NCBI RefSeq assembly: GCF_019343475.1
Contig: NZ_CP072453.1
Coordinates: forward strand, 4,340,001-4,404,000
Reading direction: 5' to 3'
Origin: Providencia sp. R33
GTDB taxonomy: Bacteria; Pseudomonadota; Gammaproteobacteria; Enterobacterales; Enterobacteriaceae
DNA length: 64,000 bases
Shown: positions 20,138-28,620 of the stretch, in pieces
Numbering within the stretch: position 1 is the stretch's first letter
Layout of the letters: the number at the start of each line of letters is the position of its first letter
Position numbers and translations under genes: made by a program
Notes under the pieces: generated by a model
What the model saw: the letters and a program-made list of their open reading frames with translations, nothing else
Databases searched by the model: none
What the model was told of the DNA's origin: nothing

Positions 20138-21631
20138 ATGAATCTATCCTCAAAATTGTCGTCACACCTCGAAAAGGGGAAAGTTGGGTTTCCAACGACG
20201 CTGGCGAGTTCTGCGGGCTTAATTATGGCGAGCCCTGTTATTTTAACGGTCACCAGTGGATTTGGTATTGGTGGCGATACTTTTGCGTTAGCGGTACTGC
20301 TGAGCTTTATTATGATGCAGGCACAGCTTACCACCTTTTCTGAGGCAGCGGCGATTCTACCTACCTCTGGCTCGGTGTATGACTATATTTCTTGCGGTAT
20401 GGGGCGCTTTTGGGCTATCACCGGCGCGCTATCCGCCTATTTGATTGTGCACGTCTTTGCAGGAACCGCAGAAACCATTTTGTCGGGAATTATGGCACTC
20501 GTGAACTTTGAGCACCTGAATACCGTACTGGAAACCAGTAATTCATCGTGGATGGTTGGTGTTGGTTTAGTTGTCACCTTTGGTATCTTAAATGCTTTCG
20601 GCATTGAAGCGTTTGGTAAGGTTGAAGTGGTGCTGACTTTCGCCATGTGGTCTACATTGGTGATTTTTAGTATTACAGGCTTGATGCTGCCATTTAACGT
20701 ACCAATGGAAGGGTGGTTTGGTGCGGAGCTAAATATCTCTGACCCGACACTGGTTTTAAGCTTTGTGGGCATGGCGATGTTTATGTTTGTGGGCTGTGAA
20801 TTGGTGACACCAATGGCACCCGAAATTAAAAACTCTGCCAAAGTGATCCCTCGTGCTATGACAACCGGTTTATTCTGCGTGGCCTTATGTATGGTGCTGT
20901 TCGGTGCGGCGTTAGCTAACCAAGTTGAAAACGTGGTGGTTGATCCTCAAACGGGCACGCGCTTACTGGAAACACCGATGGCAATCCCTGCATTTGCTGA
21001 GCGTGTAATGGGCGAATTTGGTAAATACTGGATTGGTGTCGCGTTGTTATTAGCGGGCGGGGCAACTATCAATACACTGATGGCTGCTGTACCGCGTATT
21101 TTATATGGTATGGCATTGGATGGGGCATTGCCGCGCATCTTCACGTATTTGCACCCTCGTTTTAAAACACCCGTATTCGGTATTTTAGTGGCTGTGATGA
21201 TCCCATGCTTGCATGCTTTTGCTATCCAAGGCGACCTTGACCGCATCATACCATTAGTGCTCGCGGCGGTGTGCTCTTGGGGAACAGCTTATTTATTAGT
21301 GACGATTTCCGTGGTGTTATTACGTATTCGTCGTCCTGACTTACACCGTGCTTACCGTTCACCGTTCTTCCCAATTCCACAAATTATTTCAAGTGTGGGG
21401 ATTATTTTAGCGATTGTGTATATCACTCCTCCAGGTATGAATAAGTCGGATGTGTATATACCATTTGCGATAATGTTAGGTTTAACATCAGGTTATGCAT
21501 TGATTTGGACGGTGTTTGTTCAAAAAGTGAATCCATTTAAACCTGTTGATGTTGAATTGGTTCTCTCTAATTCCTTTAGAGATGAAGAGCATGAGGAGGT
21601 GCAACTTGAGCCATTACGTAACCTCGCCTAA
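20138..21631 (+). CDS. APC-family amino acid/polyamine permease
   Basis: The 497-aa inner-membrane protein has about twelve hydrophobic segments. The first carries the APC signature near residues 21-45 (TLASSAGLIMASPVILTVTSGFGIGG), and the P-T-S-G-S-V-Y-D-Y segment (about 72-80) is the second family landmark. It should import an amino acid or amine by proton or sodium symport. It lies on the same strand as the amine-oxidation operon and opposite a LuxR-type gene, so it is the likely uptake step of the island. AGAGGG lies 7 bases before the ATG. The substrate cannot be read from sequence. Confidence 0.87.
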   Translation: MNLSSKLSSHLEKGKVGFPTTLASSAGLIMASPVILTVTSGFGIGGDTFALAVLLSFIMMQAQLTTFSEAAAILPTSGSVYDYISCGMGRFWAITGALSAYLIVHVFAGTAETILSGIMALVNFEHLNTVLETSNSSWMVGVGLVVTFGILNAFGIEAFGKVEVVLTFAMWSTLVIFSITGLMLPFNVPMEGWFGAELNISDPTLVLSFVGMAMFMFVGCELVTPMAPEIKNSAKVIPRAMTTGLFCVALCMVLFGAALANQVENVVVDPQTGTRLLETPMAIPAFAERVMGEFGKYWIGVALLLAGGATINTLMAAVPRILYGMALDGALPRIFTYLHPRFKTPVFGILVAVMIPCLHAFAIQGDLDRIIPLVLAAVCSWGTAYLLVTISVVLLRIRRPDLHRAYRSPFFPIPQIISSVGIILAIVYITPPGMNKSDVYIPFAIMLGLTSGYALIWTVFVQKVNPFKPVDVELVLSNSFRDEEHEEVQLEPLRNLA

Positions 21632-22220
21632 ACCTTCGTTATGGCAGCGAGTGAGCAATTTGACGAAGAAAAGATTACCCGCAGGTTATCAAGCTGGTTT
21701 GACGTTGAATCGCATTGAGAGGGACATGGCGTTTTATCCGTGTGAGTGGGGAGCACCAGGTGTGCTTCTGATCCAGCCGCAACCCTCGTTGACTGTCAAC
21801 GTCACTGAGCGTGTTAGAAAATTATTTCTCGCATTTATTGTATACAGCCGTTTTTCCGTATCAGGTTTTTGTGATGAAAATTTAAATGCAAAAATTGTCG
21901 TGAAAACGCGCGGTAGCGTGAGAAAAAAACACATTCATTTTGTATCGAAGCAAGCGGATGGGCAAAAAGTGATTGATTGGCTGAATGCCTACCCAATTAT
22001 TAGAGAGACGCTGGAAGAGTTAGATTTTAATTCATGCCAAATGACGTTTAATCAGGGTCACTGGCATTGTGAAATCGAGCCTTTTACCGCATCGGAGCTT
22101 GTTAGCCGTGTGCCAGCAACAAGGCGTTACTTGAAAATATCCCAAAAGCAACAGCATCGATTACTTAGTGCTCTTCAGTTGATTAACCAATTGATGGAAA
22201 AACATACCGCGACCCATTGA
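21606..22220 (+). CDS. DUF3156-like protein overlapping the permease gene
   Basis: The 204-aa protein resembles the DUF3156 family of Proteus-Providencia relatives; its function is unknown. The frame opens at an upstream ATG (21546), but AGGAGGT at 21594-21600 lies 5 bases before a TTG at 21606, inside the last codons of the permease gene, so TTG is the probable start. No signal peptide or membrane segment is visible. It is moderately basic, with VRKLFLAFIVYSRFSVSGFC (about 60-79) as the only hydrophobic stretch. The 26-base overlap implies translational coupling with the permease, so a role in regulating or assisting it is plausible. Confidence 0.75.
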   Translation: MSHYVTSPKPSLWQRVSNLTKKRLPAGYQAGLTLNRIERDMAFYPCEWGAPGVLLIQPQPSLTVNVTERVRKLFLAFIVYSRFSVSGFCDENLNAKIVVKTRGSVRKKHIHFVSKQADGQKVIDWLNAYPIIRETLEELDFNSCQMTFNQGHWHCEIEPFTASELVSRVPATRRYLKISQKQQHRLLSALQLINQLMEKHTATH

Positions 22221-22237
22221 GTTTAAAAAGGTTTTTT

Positions 22238-22256
22238 GATAGTAATAATTATTATC
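22238..22256. promoter_or_regulatory. Fur box before the Fes-like gene
   Basis: GATAGTAATAATTATTATC matches the 19-bp Fur consensus at 16 positions. It ends 22 bases before the GTG start of the esterase gene, so that gene is likely repressed by Fur-Fe(II). Confidence 0.8.
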
Positions 22257-22278
22257 AGTTGACTCCTTGGAATTAGAT

Positions 22279-23847
22279 GTGAAATCTTTGCCGCTTTTAG
22301 GTTGTATTCTGTTCTCCTGTGCAGCGATGGCCTCGCAATCGGACTGCATTCGTTTAGGTGAGCTTTCTTCTGTAGAAGGCGTACATGATAGCGAAGGCCA
22401 TAGCTGCGTTTATTTTGAAGCTTCGCAGCAAGATTTTATTAAACAGCGCGGCGAGGGGGTCTCTCAGGTCGTTTTGTTGAATGCAGACAAGCAGCCTGTG
22501 CGTGTTTTACAGGCATATGGTTCCGATAAAGAACCCCATTCAGCGGATTACATCGTTCCAAAAAACGGGGTGTATTACCTTGATTTACAAGGCTCTCCGG
22601 GGAGAGCATGGAAACTCAAGTTTGATGTTAGCGATTATCTACCTTTAGCGATTAAAAAAGATAACGAGCCTATTAGCCCTAAACTGCAAAGCCTGCTTGA
22701 TGAACATTATCAACATGGTGATACTAAGGCGTTTTGGCTGGCGGTTGCCGCACAAGGGACACCGCTGGTTGAAGACCTCGCAGGTCGGCAAAAACGGGCG
22801 ACATTTTTATGGCGCGGCGCAAAATCCAATGCCTACATTCTCGGGGCGCCTTCAGGTAACCATGAAAGAATGGCACAAATAGAAGGAACAGATATTTGGT
22901 ACCGTTCTTTTATCATTCCAGCTGATACCTTAACCCAATATAAAATTGCCCCAGATATCCCAACGGTGCCAGAAGGCGGGTTTGCACAGCGTAAAGCCAT
23001 TTTAGTCACCGCACAGGCTGACCCTTACAATTCACAAAGCATTCCTTCTGCCTCAACGGATAAATATAACCGTTTTTCCTTGCTATCACTGGCAGCGAAT
23101 ATTCGCCAGTGCCAATTTCCTGTCATTGAAAAAAACCAAATTAAAGGGCAGTTAGAGACTTTTACCTTATCTAGCAAAATATTGAATAACGAGCGGCAAA
23201 TTACCGTGTACCGGCCAAATATGCCGATGAAGCAGCCTGCTGTATTGGTACTTTTGGATGGGCAAATTTATCTTCATACCTACCAAATGGCGAAATTCTT
23301 TGATGGCTGGATGAATCAGGGCGTTCTCCCACCCATGAATATCGTGTTTGTTGATAGCATTAGTTCTGATAGGCGTGGTGAGGAGCTACCTCCTAATGCG
23401 CTTTTCCCGCAATTGCTGGCGGAGGAACTAATGCCACAATTGGCGAAAAAAGGTGTTGATGCCAAAGCGGATCATACCATTATTGCAGGCTCAAGTTTTG
23501 GTGGGTTAGGGGCAACATGGAATGCGCTACAACACCCTGAAATATTTGGCAACGTTCTCAGTATGTCAGGGTCTTATTGGTGGTCGCCAAAAGGGGAAGA
23601 CCCTGAATGGTTAATCAGCGAAATAGAAACGATGCCACCGCAGCCAATTCGTTTTTTCCTTGAAGCGGGGTTATTTGAGCAACGGGGAAGCTGGGGCGGG
23701 ATCATTCAAAATCATTACCAGTTGCTGGAAGTATTGAAACATAAAGGCTATTTCGTTGATGCCATCGAATTACCCAGTGGCCACGATTATGTATCTTGGT
23801 GCGAAACGTTGTACGAAGGCACTAAACAGCTCACTTCTCAGTGGTAA
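22279..23847 (+). CDS. exported Fes-like siderophore esterase
   Basis: The 522-aa protein belongs to the enterochelin esterase family, which hydrolyses trilactone catecholate siderophores to release iron. The nucleophile lies in IAGSSFGGLGA (around 400), the catalytic His in SGHDYVSW near the C-terminus, and VYRPNMPMKQPAVLVLLDG is the start of the alpha/beta-hydrolase domain. From the GTG at 22279 it begins MKSLPLLGCILFSCAAMASQ, a signal peptide, so it should act in the periplasm, unlike cytoplasmic Fes. It is much longer than E. coli Fes (374 aa) or IroE, owing to an N-terminal domain of about 110 residues. The frame also permits a TTG start at 22267. No siderophore synthesis genes are near, which suggests use of foreign siderophores. 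Confidence 0.85.
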   Translation: MKSLPLLGCILFSCAAMASQSDCIRLGELSSVEGVHDSEGHSCVYFEASQQDFIKQRGEGVSQVVLLNADKQPVRVLQAYGSDKEPHSADYIVPKNGVYYLDLQGSPGRAWKLKFDVSDYLPLAIKKDNEPISPKLQSLLDEHYQHGDTKAFWLAVAAQGTPLVEDLAGRQKRATFLWRGAKSNAYILGAPSGNHERMAQIEGTDIWYRSFIIPADTLTQYKIAPDIPTVPEGGFAQRKAILVTAQADPYNSQSIPSASTDKYNRFSLLSLAANIRQCQFPVIEKNQIKGQLETFTLSSKILNNERQITVYRPNMPMKQPAVLVLLDGQIYLHTYQMAKFFDGWMNQGVLPPMNIVFVDSISSDRRGEELPPNALFPQLLAEELMPQLAKKGVDAKADHTIIAGSSFGGLGATWNALQHPEIFGNVLSMSGSYWWSPKGEDPEWLISEIETMPPQPIRFFLEAGLFEQRGSWGGIIQNHYQLLEVLKHKGYFVDAIELPSGHDYVSWCETLYEGTKQLTSQW

Positions 23848-23867
23848 TCGTGCGTTAATTTCAATAA

Positions 23868-23897
23868 AAAAAGCAGCGGATAATGCGCTGCTTTTTT
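23868..23897 (+). terminator. terminator after the Fes-like gene
   Basis: AAGCAGCG / CGCTGCTT stem with a seven-base loop, preceded by A-run and followed by T-run, lies 22 bases after the stop codon. Confidence 0.9.
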
Positions 23898-23933
23898 CAC
23901 ATTTATGACAATCGTCTTCATTTCGCCATAAAA

Positions 23934-23951
23934 GCGTCATTCAACTGTCAT
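23934..23951 (+). promoter_or_regulatory. Pho box upstream of phoA
   Basis: GCGTCATTCAACTGTCAT matches the PhoB box CTGTCATAAAACTGTCAT at 14 of 18 positions, with both direct-repeat GTCAT cores at the right 11-base spacing. It lies 79 bases before the phoA start. Confidence 0.8.
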
Positions 23952-24029
23952 CTGGCTACTTTAGCATGCCAGTCATTATTTGAAGCATACTTCCTCTTTT
24001 TTCATTATTGATTGGCAAGGAAAACAGTT

Positions 24030-25469
24030 ATGACTGGTAATTTTATGAAATCCCTTTTAGCTGTCACAGTCAGCACATTAATGTTAGGTAGCACCCTTCC
24101 GGCTTATGCGGCGGACAAAAATGATGCAGTTTCAGAAAACCGCGCAGCACAAGGCGATATCACCAAGTTTGGTGGCGCACGCCGCTTAGCGACCGAGCAA
24201 ACGGATATTATGAAAGCCGCACTGCATAATGGCAAAGCGAAAAACGTCATTTTATTTATTGGCGATGGAATGGGCGATTCAGAAATCACCGTTGCACGTA
24301 ACTATGCAGAAGGGGCTTCTGGCTTCTTTAAAGGTATCGATGCATTGCCAATTACAGGCCAATATACGCATTATGCGTTAGATAAAAAGACACAAAAACC
24401 TGATTACGTCACAGATTCAGCGGCATCCGCAACGGCATGGTCTTCTGGTGTGAAAACCTACAACGGCGCGTTAGGGATTGATGTGTTCGGTAAAGACCAC
24501 GAAACCTTAATTGAAATCGCTAAACGTAATGGTAAAGCAACAGGTAACGTGACGACCTCTGAAATTCAAGATGCAACGCCAGCGGCGCAATTCTCCCACG
24601 TGACAGCACGTAAATGTTACGGCCCAGAAGAAACCTCAGAAAAATGTGGAACCAATGCCCTTGAAAATGGCGGTCGTGGTTCAATTTCAGAACAGCTACT
24701 GGTGACCCGTGCAGATGTCACGTTAGGCGGTGGTGCGAAGAGCTTCAAACAAGAAGCGAAAGCGGGTGACTACAAGGGTAAAACGCTTGAACAACAAGCC
24801 GTTGAGCGTGGTTACACCATCGTACGTGATGCACAGTCGCTGAACGATGTGAAAGTGGCAAACCAAGACAAACCTGTGCTTGGATTATTCCACGATGGCA
24901 ACATGACCGTTGCGTGGGAAGGCCCGAAAGCCGTGCATTATGGCAACATCAACAATGCGCCATTGGAGTGTAAACCGAATCCGAAATTAGATCCAAATGC
25001 GCCAACATTAGCGCAAATGACGCAAAAGGCGATCGATCTATTAGAAGTCAACCCAAATGGTTTCTTCTTGCAAGTTGAAAGTGCGTCTATCGATAAACAG
25101 GATCACAAAGCCAACCCATGTGGCCAAATTGGTGAAACTGTTGCCCTCGACCAAGCAGTACAAGTGGGCTTAGATTTCGCGAAAAAACATGGTGATACCT
25201 TAGTTATCGTCACGGCTGACCATTCACACTCAAGCCAAATCATTCCTGAAGGCACGAAATCAACGGGTTTAACTCAAGCGTTGATTACCAAAGATGGTTC
25301 TGTGATGGTGGTGAATTACGGCAACTCTGAAGAAGATGATTCACAAGAGCATACAGGTGCTCAGCTACGTGTTGCGGCTTATGGCCCACATGCTGCGAAT
25401 GTAATGGGCCTGACTGACCAAACCGATTTGTTCTTTACCATGCGTGATGCAATGGGACTGAAGCAATAA
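24030..25469 (+). CDS. phoA: alkaline phosphatase PhoA
   Basis: The 479-aa periplasmic enzyme hydrolyses phosphate monoesters under phosphate starvation. It has a Sec signal peptide (FMKSLLAVTVSTLMLGSTLPAYAA), the metal-site FIGDGMGDSEIT (about 78-89), the nucleophile region VTDSAASATAW with the catalytic Ser, and the C-terminal TADHSHSSQI plus EHTGAQLRV metal ligands. The preferred ATG at 24030 has AAGGA 8 bases upstream; the TTG at 24012 is less likely. A Pho box upstream and a terminator downstream make it a single-gene PhoB-controlled unit. Confidence 0.95.
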   Translation: MTGNFMKSLLAVTVSTLMLGSTLPAYAADKNDAVSENRAAQGDITKFGGARRLATEQTDIMKAALHNGKAKNVILFIGDGMGDSEITVARNYAEGASGFFKGIDALPITGQYTHYALDKKTQKPDYVTDSAASATAWSSGVKTYNGALGIDVFGKDHETLIEIAKRNGKATGNVTTSEIQDATPAAQFSHVTARKCYGPEETSEKCGTNALENGGRGSISEQLLVTRADVTLGGGAKSFKQEAKAGDYKGKTLEQQAVERGYTIVRDAQSLNDVKVANQDKPVLGLFHDGNMTVAWEGPKAVHYGNINNAPLECKPNPKLDPNAPTLAQMTQKAIDLLEVNPNGFFLQVESASIDKQDHKANPCGQIGETVALDQAVQVGLDFAKKHGDTLVIVTADHSHSSQIIPEGTKSTGLTQALITKDGSVMVVNYGNSEEDDSQEHTGAQLRVAAYGPHAANVMGLTDQTDLFFTMRDAMGLKQ

Positions 25470-25485
25470 ACCAACCCTGTAGTGT

Positions 25486-25528
25486 AAATTCTCCACAATA
25501 CGGATGTTGTGGGGAATTTTTATTTTAT
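25486..25528 (+). terminator. terminator after phoA
   Basis: AAATTCTCCACAA pairs with TTGTGGGGAATTT (one mismatch) across an eight-base loop and runs into TTTTATTTTATC. It follows the phoA stop by 16 bases. Confidence 0.82.
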
Positions 25529-25686
25529 CGTCTCCATTTCTTTTCAATTCCTCGTTTTTATTTCAACCTTGACTTAACAGCCTACTGAAATTGTTGAACT
25601 TGTTTTTTTACTTGTTATCGTGGGACACAAATTCACTAGATAACAATAAAGTGCATTTATATTTGCGCAGGTAATGAGAGCAAGAC

Positions 25687-26217
25687 ATGAGAGAAATCCG
25701 CAAGCTACAACGAGATGAAATCCCTTCAGTTTGGTCAATTGATCGCACTGAATTAATTGAACACCTTTATTTACATCAAGAGGGCAAACTGGTGCTTTCG
25801 AAGCAGCGCTTTGATATGAAAGGCTGGCCTGAAGGTGAACCAGAGGCCTATACCCCTCATTTATTAGACAGTTATGACCAAGGGGCGATTTTTTTTGGGG
25901 TTTTTGATGAAGGGAAAATCATTGCGGCTGCGAGTGTGGATAATATGTGGCGAGGGGAGCAAAAGGATTTGTTGCAACTATCCTTTTTGCACGTGAGCCA
26001 CGCATATCGAGGCAAAGGGCTTGCAGGGAGGTTATTCCAACAATGTGTGGACATTGCAACGCAAAAAGGGGCGAAAGGCCTGTATATCTCAGCAACACCC
26101 TCTGAAAATACGGTGCATTTTTACCAATATATGGGATGCGAGTTGATTAAAATACCTGATCCAGAACTATTCGCCCTTGAGCCTGAAGATATTCATTTCG
26201 TTTATTGTTTTTCTTAA
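25687..26217 (+). CDS. GNAT-family N-acetyltransferase
   Basis: The 176-aa protein has the acetyl-CoA pyrophosphate-binding loop HAYRGKGLAGRLFQQC (about 103-118) after the beta-4 strand LLQLSFLHVS, and a C-terminal KGLYISATPSENTVHFYQYMGC segment typical of the fold. The substrate is unknown. It stands alone between phoA and a small Fur-boxed gene, and no resistance or modification partner is nearby. Confidence 0.82.
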   Translation: MREIRKLQRDEIPSVWSIDRTELIEHLYLHQEGKLVLSKQRFDMKGWPEGEPEAYTPHLLDSYDQGAIFFGVFDEGKIIAAASVDNMWRGEQKDLLQLSFLHVSHAYRGKGLAGRLFQQCVDIATQKGAKGLYISATPSENTVHFYQYMGCELIKIPDPELFALEPEDIHFVYCFS

Positions 26218-26300
26218 GTTATCTATTTTGTAAAAACCATGTTAATTTATGGTTGTTTCTGAATAAAAACGATTGAAATTCACTAAAAAGAAGATATGAT

Positions 26301-26315
26301 TGATAATCATTATCA
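26301..26315. promoter_or_regulatory. perfect Fur 7-1-7 palindrome
   Basis: TGATAATCATTATCA is an exact 7-1-7 Fur operator, 21 bases upstream of the start codon of the small membrane protein. Confidence 0.88.
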
Positions 26316-26336
26316 TTTAAGGTTGTTGAGGTCACG

Positions 26337-26591
26337 ATGCCAACTAGCATATCAAAAACCGCAGGTTTACGGCGTATAGGCGCAGGTCTATGGGGTGTTT
26401 TTGCTGTGGTATTGCTGAGCATTGCTTATGTTCTCAGCAAGATGGGGTTTGATAACCTAAAAGTGGTGATGATCACTATGATGATCGCAACAGCGGGGAT
26501 GTTATTTAACCGGGGCTCTCGCCGCTTATTAATTATTCCAGCGGTGGTTTCATTGCTGTGCTTTCTGATGGCTTTTGTATTGCAAAGGTAA
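26337..26591 (+). CDS. 84-aa inner-membrane protein under a Fur box
   Basis: The small protein has a basic N-terminus (TAGLRRIGAG) and three hydrophobic segments: about 18-36 (LWGVFAVVLLSIAYVLSKM), 42-58 (VVMITMMIATAGMLFN) and 63-82 (LLIIPAVVSLLCFLMAFVL). I do not recognise a family. A perfect Fur palindrome directly upstream indicates expression under iron limitation. It lies before the tRNA-Leu pair and rsmC; in E. coli the fhuF neighbourhood occupies a similar place, but this is not FhuF. A role in iron homeostasis is inferred from regulation only. Confidence 0.75.
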   Translation: MPTSISKTAGLRRIGAGLWGVFAVVLLSIAYVLSKMGFDNLKVVMITMMIATAGMLFNRGSRRLLIIPAVVSLLCFLMAFVLQR

Positions 26592-26685
26592 TTTGATTCG
26601 CGAAAGCGTTAATTGAGTTGAATGCAAACTGGGAAGTTTAAGAGGAATGCGAGCAGGGCTCTAGGGAAATATATTCACTGACCAG

Positions 26686-26771
26686 TGGTGCGAAAGGGGG
26701 GACTTGAACCCCCACGTCCGAAGGACACTAACACCTGAAGCTAGCGCGTCTACCAATTCCGCCACCCTCGC
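26686..26771 (-). tRNA. tRNA-Leu (anticodon CAG), copy 1
   Basis: The minus strand folds as a class II tRNA, GCGAGGGTGGCGGAATTGG at the 5' end, anticodon loop TTCAGGT (CAG), long variable arm with TCCTTCGGA, T loop GGTTCAAGTCC and an encoded CCA. It matches E. coli tRNA-Leu(CAG) closely. Confidence 0.96.
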
Positions 26772-26819
26772 AATACTGTTTCGTCAATGCTGAATTACCG
26801 TGTTTTATTTGAAAGTTAG

Positions 26820-26905
26820 TGGTGCGAAAGGGGGGACTTGAACCCCCACGTCCATAGGACACTAACACCTGAAGCTAGCGCGTCTACCAATTCCGCCACC
26901 CTCGC
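26820..26905 (-). tRNA. tRNA-Leu (anticodon CAG), copy 2
   Basis: A second tRNA-Leu(CAG), 48 bases from copy 1. It differs from copy 1 only in the loop of the variable arm (TCCTATGGA in place of TCCTTCGGA). The two are probably co-transcribed from right to left, copy 2 first. In E. coli a three-copy tRNA-Leu(CAG) cluster also lies next to rsmC. Confidence 0.96.
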
Positions 26906-27064
26906 AATGCCAAATCTAACTTTTCTAACAACGATAATACGCAGCGGATTTTAGGCTAATTTTAGCGGACGTCAATATTTTTTTAATCATCAATTTTTTG
27001 TTTGATTAAAAAACGGCCAGCACATTAGGCTGACCGTTAAATTGCGCGATAATACAGCCAGTAA

Positions 27065-28078
27065 TTAGCGTTTCGTGGCTTGGTAAACCTTGAATTTACC
27101 TGTTTTTGCTAGCACTTCATGGCTACCAAAGGCTTTATCTAATAAGTCAGGGTAAGGCAAGAACGCATTGGCAACAATACGTAAGCGACCACCTTTTTTC
27201 AGGAACTTAGGTGCTTGGTAAATCATGTTTTCAACGGCATTGTAGCTGGTATTTAGCCCATCATGGAAAGGTGGGTTAGAGATAATCCAATCGAATTTGT
27301 CGTGAATATCAGAGTAAGCATCGCTTGCTACCACTGTCCCCGTGAGCTTATTGGCTTCAAGTGTTGAGGCTGCAGAATCTAATGCAGAGGCGCTAACATC
27401 GCTTAAAGTTAGCTTAACATCTGGGTTTTGCGTACCAATGACGGTTGCAAGAACGCCATTACCGCAAGCGAGGTCGAGAACATCGCCCTTCATTGGTTCT
27501 GTTAATGTCGAAAGCAGTAAATCACTGCCGATATCCAGCTCATTATGGCTAAACACACCAGGAAGTGCATTAATTCTCACAGTATCAAGATCATAGTGAC
27601 GCCACCAACGTGCAATATCAAAGGTCGTTGGTTGCTCTAATTCACCATAATACAAACCACAACGACGAGCAGAGTCGATTTTTTGTAAGGTTGCGATGCC
27701 TTCCATAATGGACTCAGCACTTTTAACGCCACTGCGGTTTTCACCGACAACAAAAATTTGGCTACCCGCAGCAAGATGGGTGCACAGGTCGTCCAGTTGG
27801 AAGCACGCTTCTTGCTTATTTTTTTGCCAGAAGTAAATCAACGTATCGCAAGGTTGGATAAATTCAGCAGGTGTTGTTGTTGAAAATAAAACCATTTCAC
27901 CCATTAATGGCTGTAGGTTTTTCCAACGGTGGTATTGATTGGTTACGACGCGAACGCTTGCGGCTTCGAGAGTGGCAGCCAATTCATCCTGAATGTCACC
28001 AGCCAAAATGACATGACGATCCGTAAAATGCTCAAGATGGCGCTGGATAACTTCACTGGCCGGTGTCAGTAATGACAT
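27065..28078 (-). CDS. rsmC: 16S rRNA (guanine-1207 N2) methyltransferase RsmC
   Basis: The 337-aa enzyme methylates G1207 of 16S rRNA in the 30S subunit. It has a degenerate N-terminal methyltransferase domain and an active C-terminal one with the SAM motif VLDLACGNGVLATVIG (about 199-214), LTLSDVSASAL and catalytic NPPFHDG (about 266-272). The sequence SARRCGLYYGELE between the domains is characteristic of RsmC. It is divergent from holD, as in E. coli. Confidence 0.96.
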   Translation of the reverse strand: MSLLTPASEVIQRHLEHFTDRHVILAGDIQDELAATLEAASVRVVTNQYHRWKNLQPLMGEMVLFSTTTPAEFIQPCDTLIYFWQKNKQEACFQLDDLCTHLAAGSQIFVVGENRSGVKSAESIMEGIATLQKIDSARRCGLYYGELEQPTTFDIARWWRHYDLDTVRINALPGVFSHNELDIGSDLLLSTLTEPMKGDVLDLACGNGVLATVIGTQNPDVKLTLSDVSASALDSAASTLEANKLTGTVVASDAYSDIHDKFDWIISNPPFHDGLNTSYNAVENMIYQAPKFLKKGGRLRIVANAFLPYPDLLDKAFGSHEVLAKTGKFKVYQATKR

Positions 28079-28209
28079 ATTCTGTCAATCTCCTAAAATG
28101 ATAAAAACTGCTAACACCATACCAGAAATGCGAGAAATCGCATTGCTCTGTTGGCGCTATTAATCCCCTTTGATAAGATGGGGTTGTAAAATTGCGACTG
28201 GAAAAATAA

Positions 28210-28620
28210 ATGACACGACGTGACAGGCTTTTAGAACAAATGGGGATCACTCAATGGATGGTGAGAAATCCGGCTGTGTTACGTGGTGAACGTGGTGTCA
28301 GGATCCCAGCGTCGACTAAGCTTATTATTATTACTGATGAGAACCTTGATTTAAATAGTCAGCTGTTAAAAGATATTTTTCTCTCAATGCAAATTGCACA
28401 AGATGATGTGGTTTGTATTAATTCTGAGCAGCTAAATTTAATCCCAACGCCAATAACAATTCCTTGTTGGGTTCTGGGGGGAGAAGTCCATCCAGAAGGT
28501 TCAAAAATGACGTACTTTTCACCTGTTTTGTCTGAACTTATGACGAGTATTAGCGCCAAACAGGCACTATGGAAACAAATTTATCAATATGATGAAAATT
28601 TCAACACTAAAGCAATCTGA
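28210..28620 (+). CDS. holD: DNA polymerase III psi subunit HolD
   Basis: The 136-aa protein begins MTRRDRLLEQMGITQW, the conserved HolD N-terminus that binds chi, and continues with RNPAVLRGE. It bridges the clamp loader to HolC and SSB. Length equals E. coli HolD (137 aa). It overlaps rimI by about 30 bases and is divergent from rsmC. Confidence 0.93.
   Translation: MTRRDRLLEQMGITQWMVRNPAVLRGERGVRIPASTKLIIITDENLDLNSQLLKDIFLSMQIAQDDVVCINSEQLNLIPTPITIPCWVLGGEVHPEGSKMTYFSPVLSELMTSISAKQALWKQIYQYDENFNTKAI

Noticed and set aside
20077..21249. Antisense frames over the APC permease
   Set aside because: They are shadows of a clear membrane-protein gene and have no recognisable features of their own.
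26686..26905. Integration site with a genomic island at the tRNA-Leu pair
   Set aside because: No integrase, no tRNA 3'-end duplication and no foreign gene block adjoin either tRNA; rsmC follows as in E. coli.
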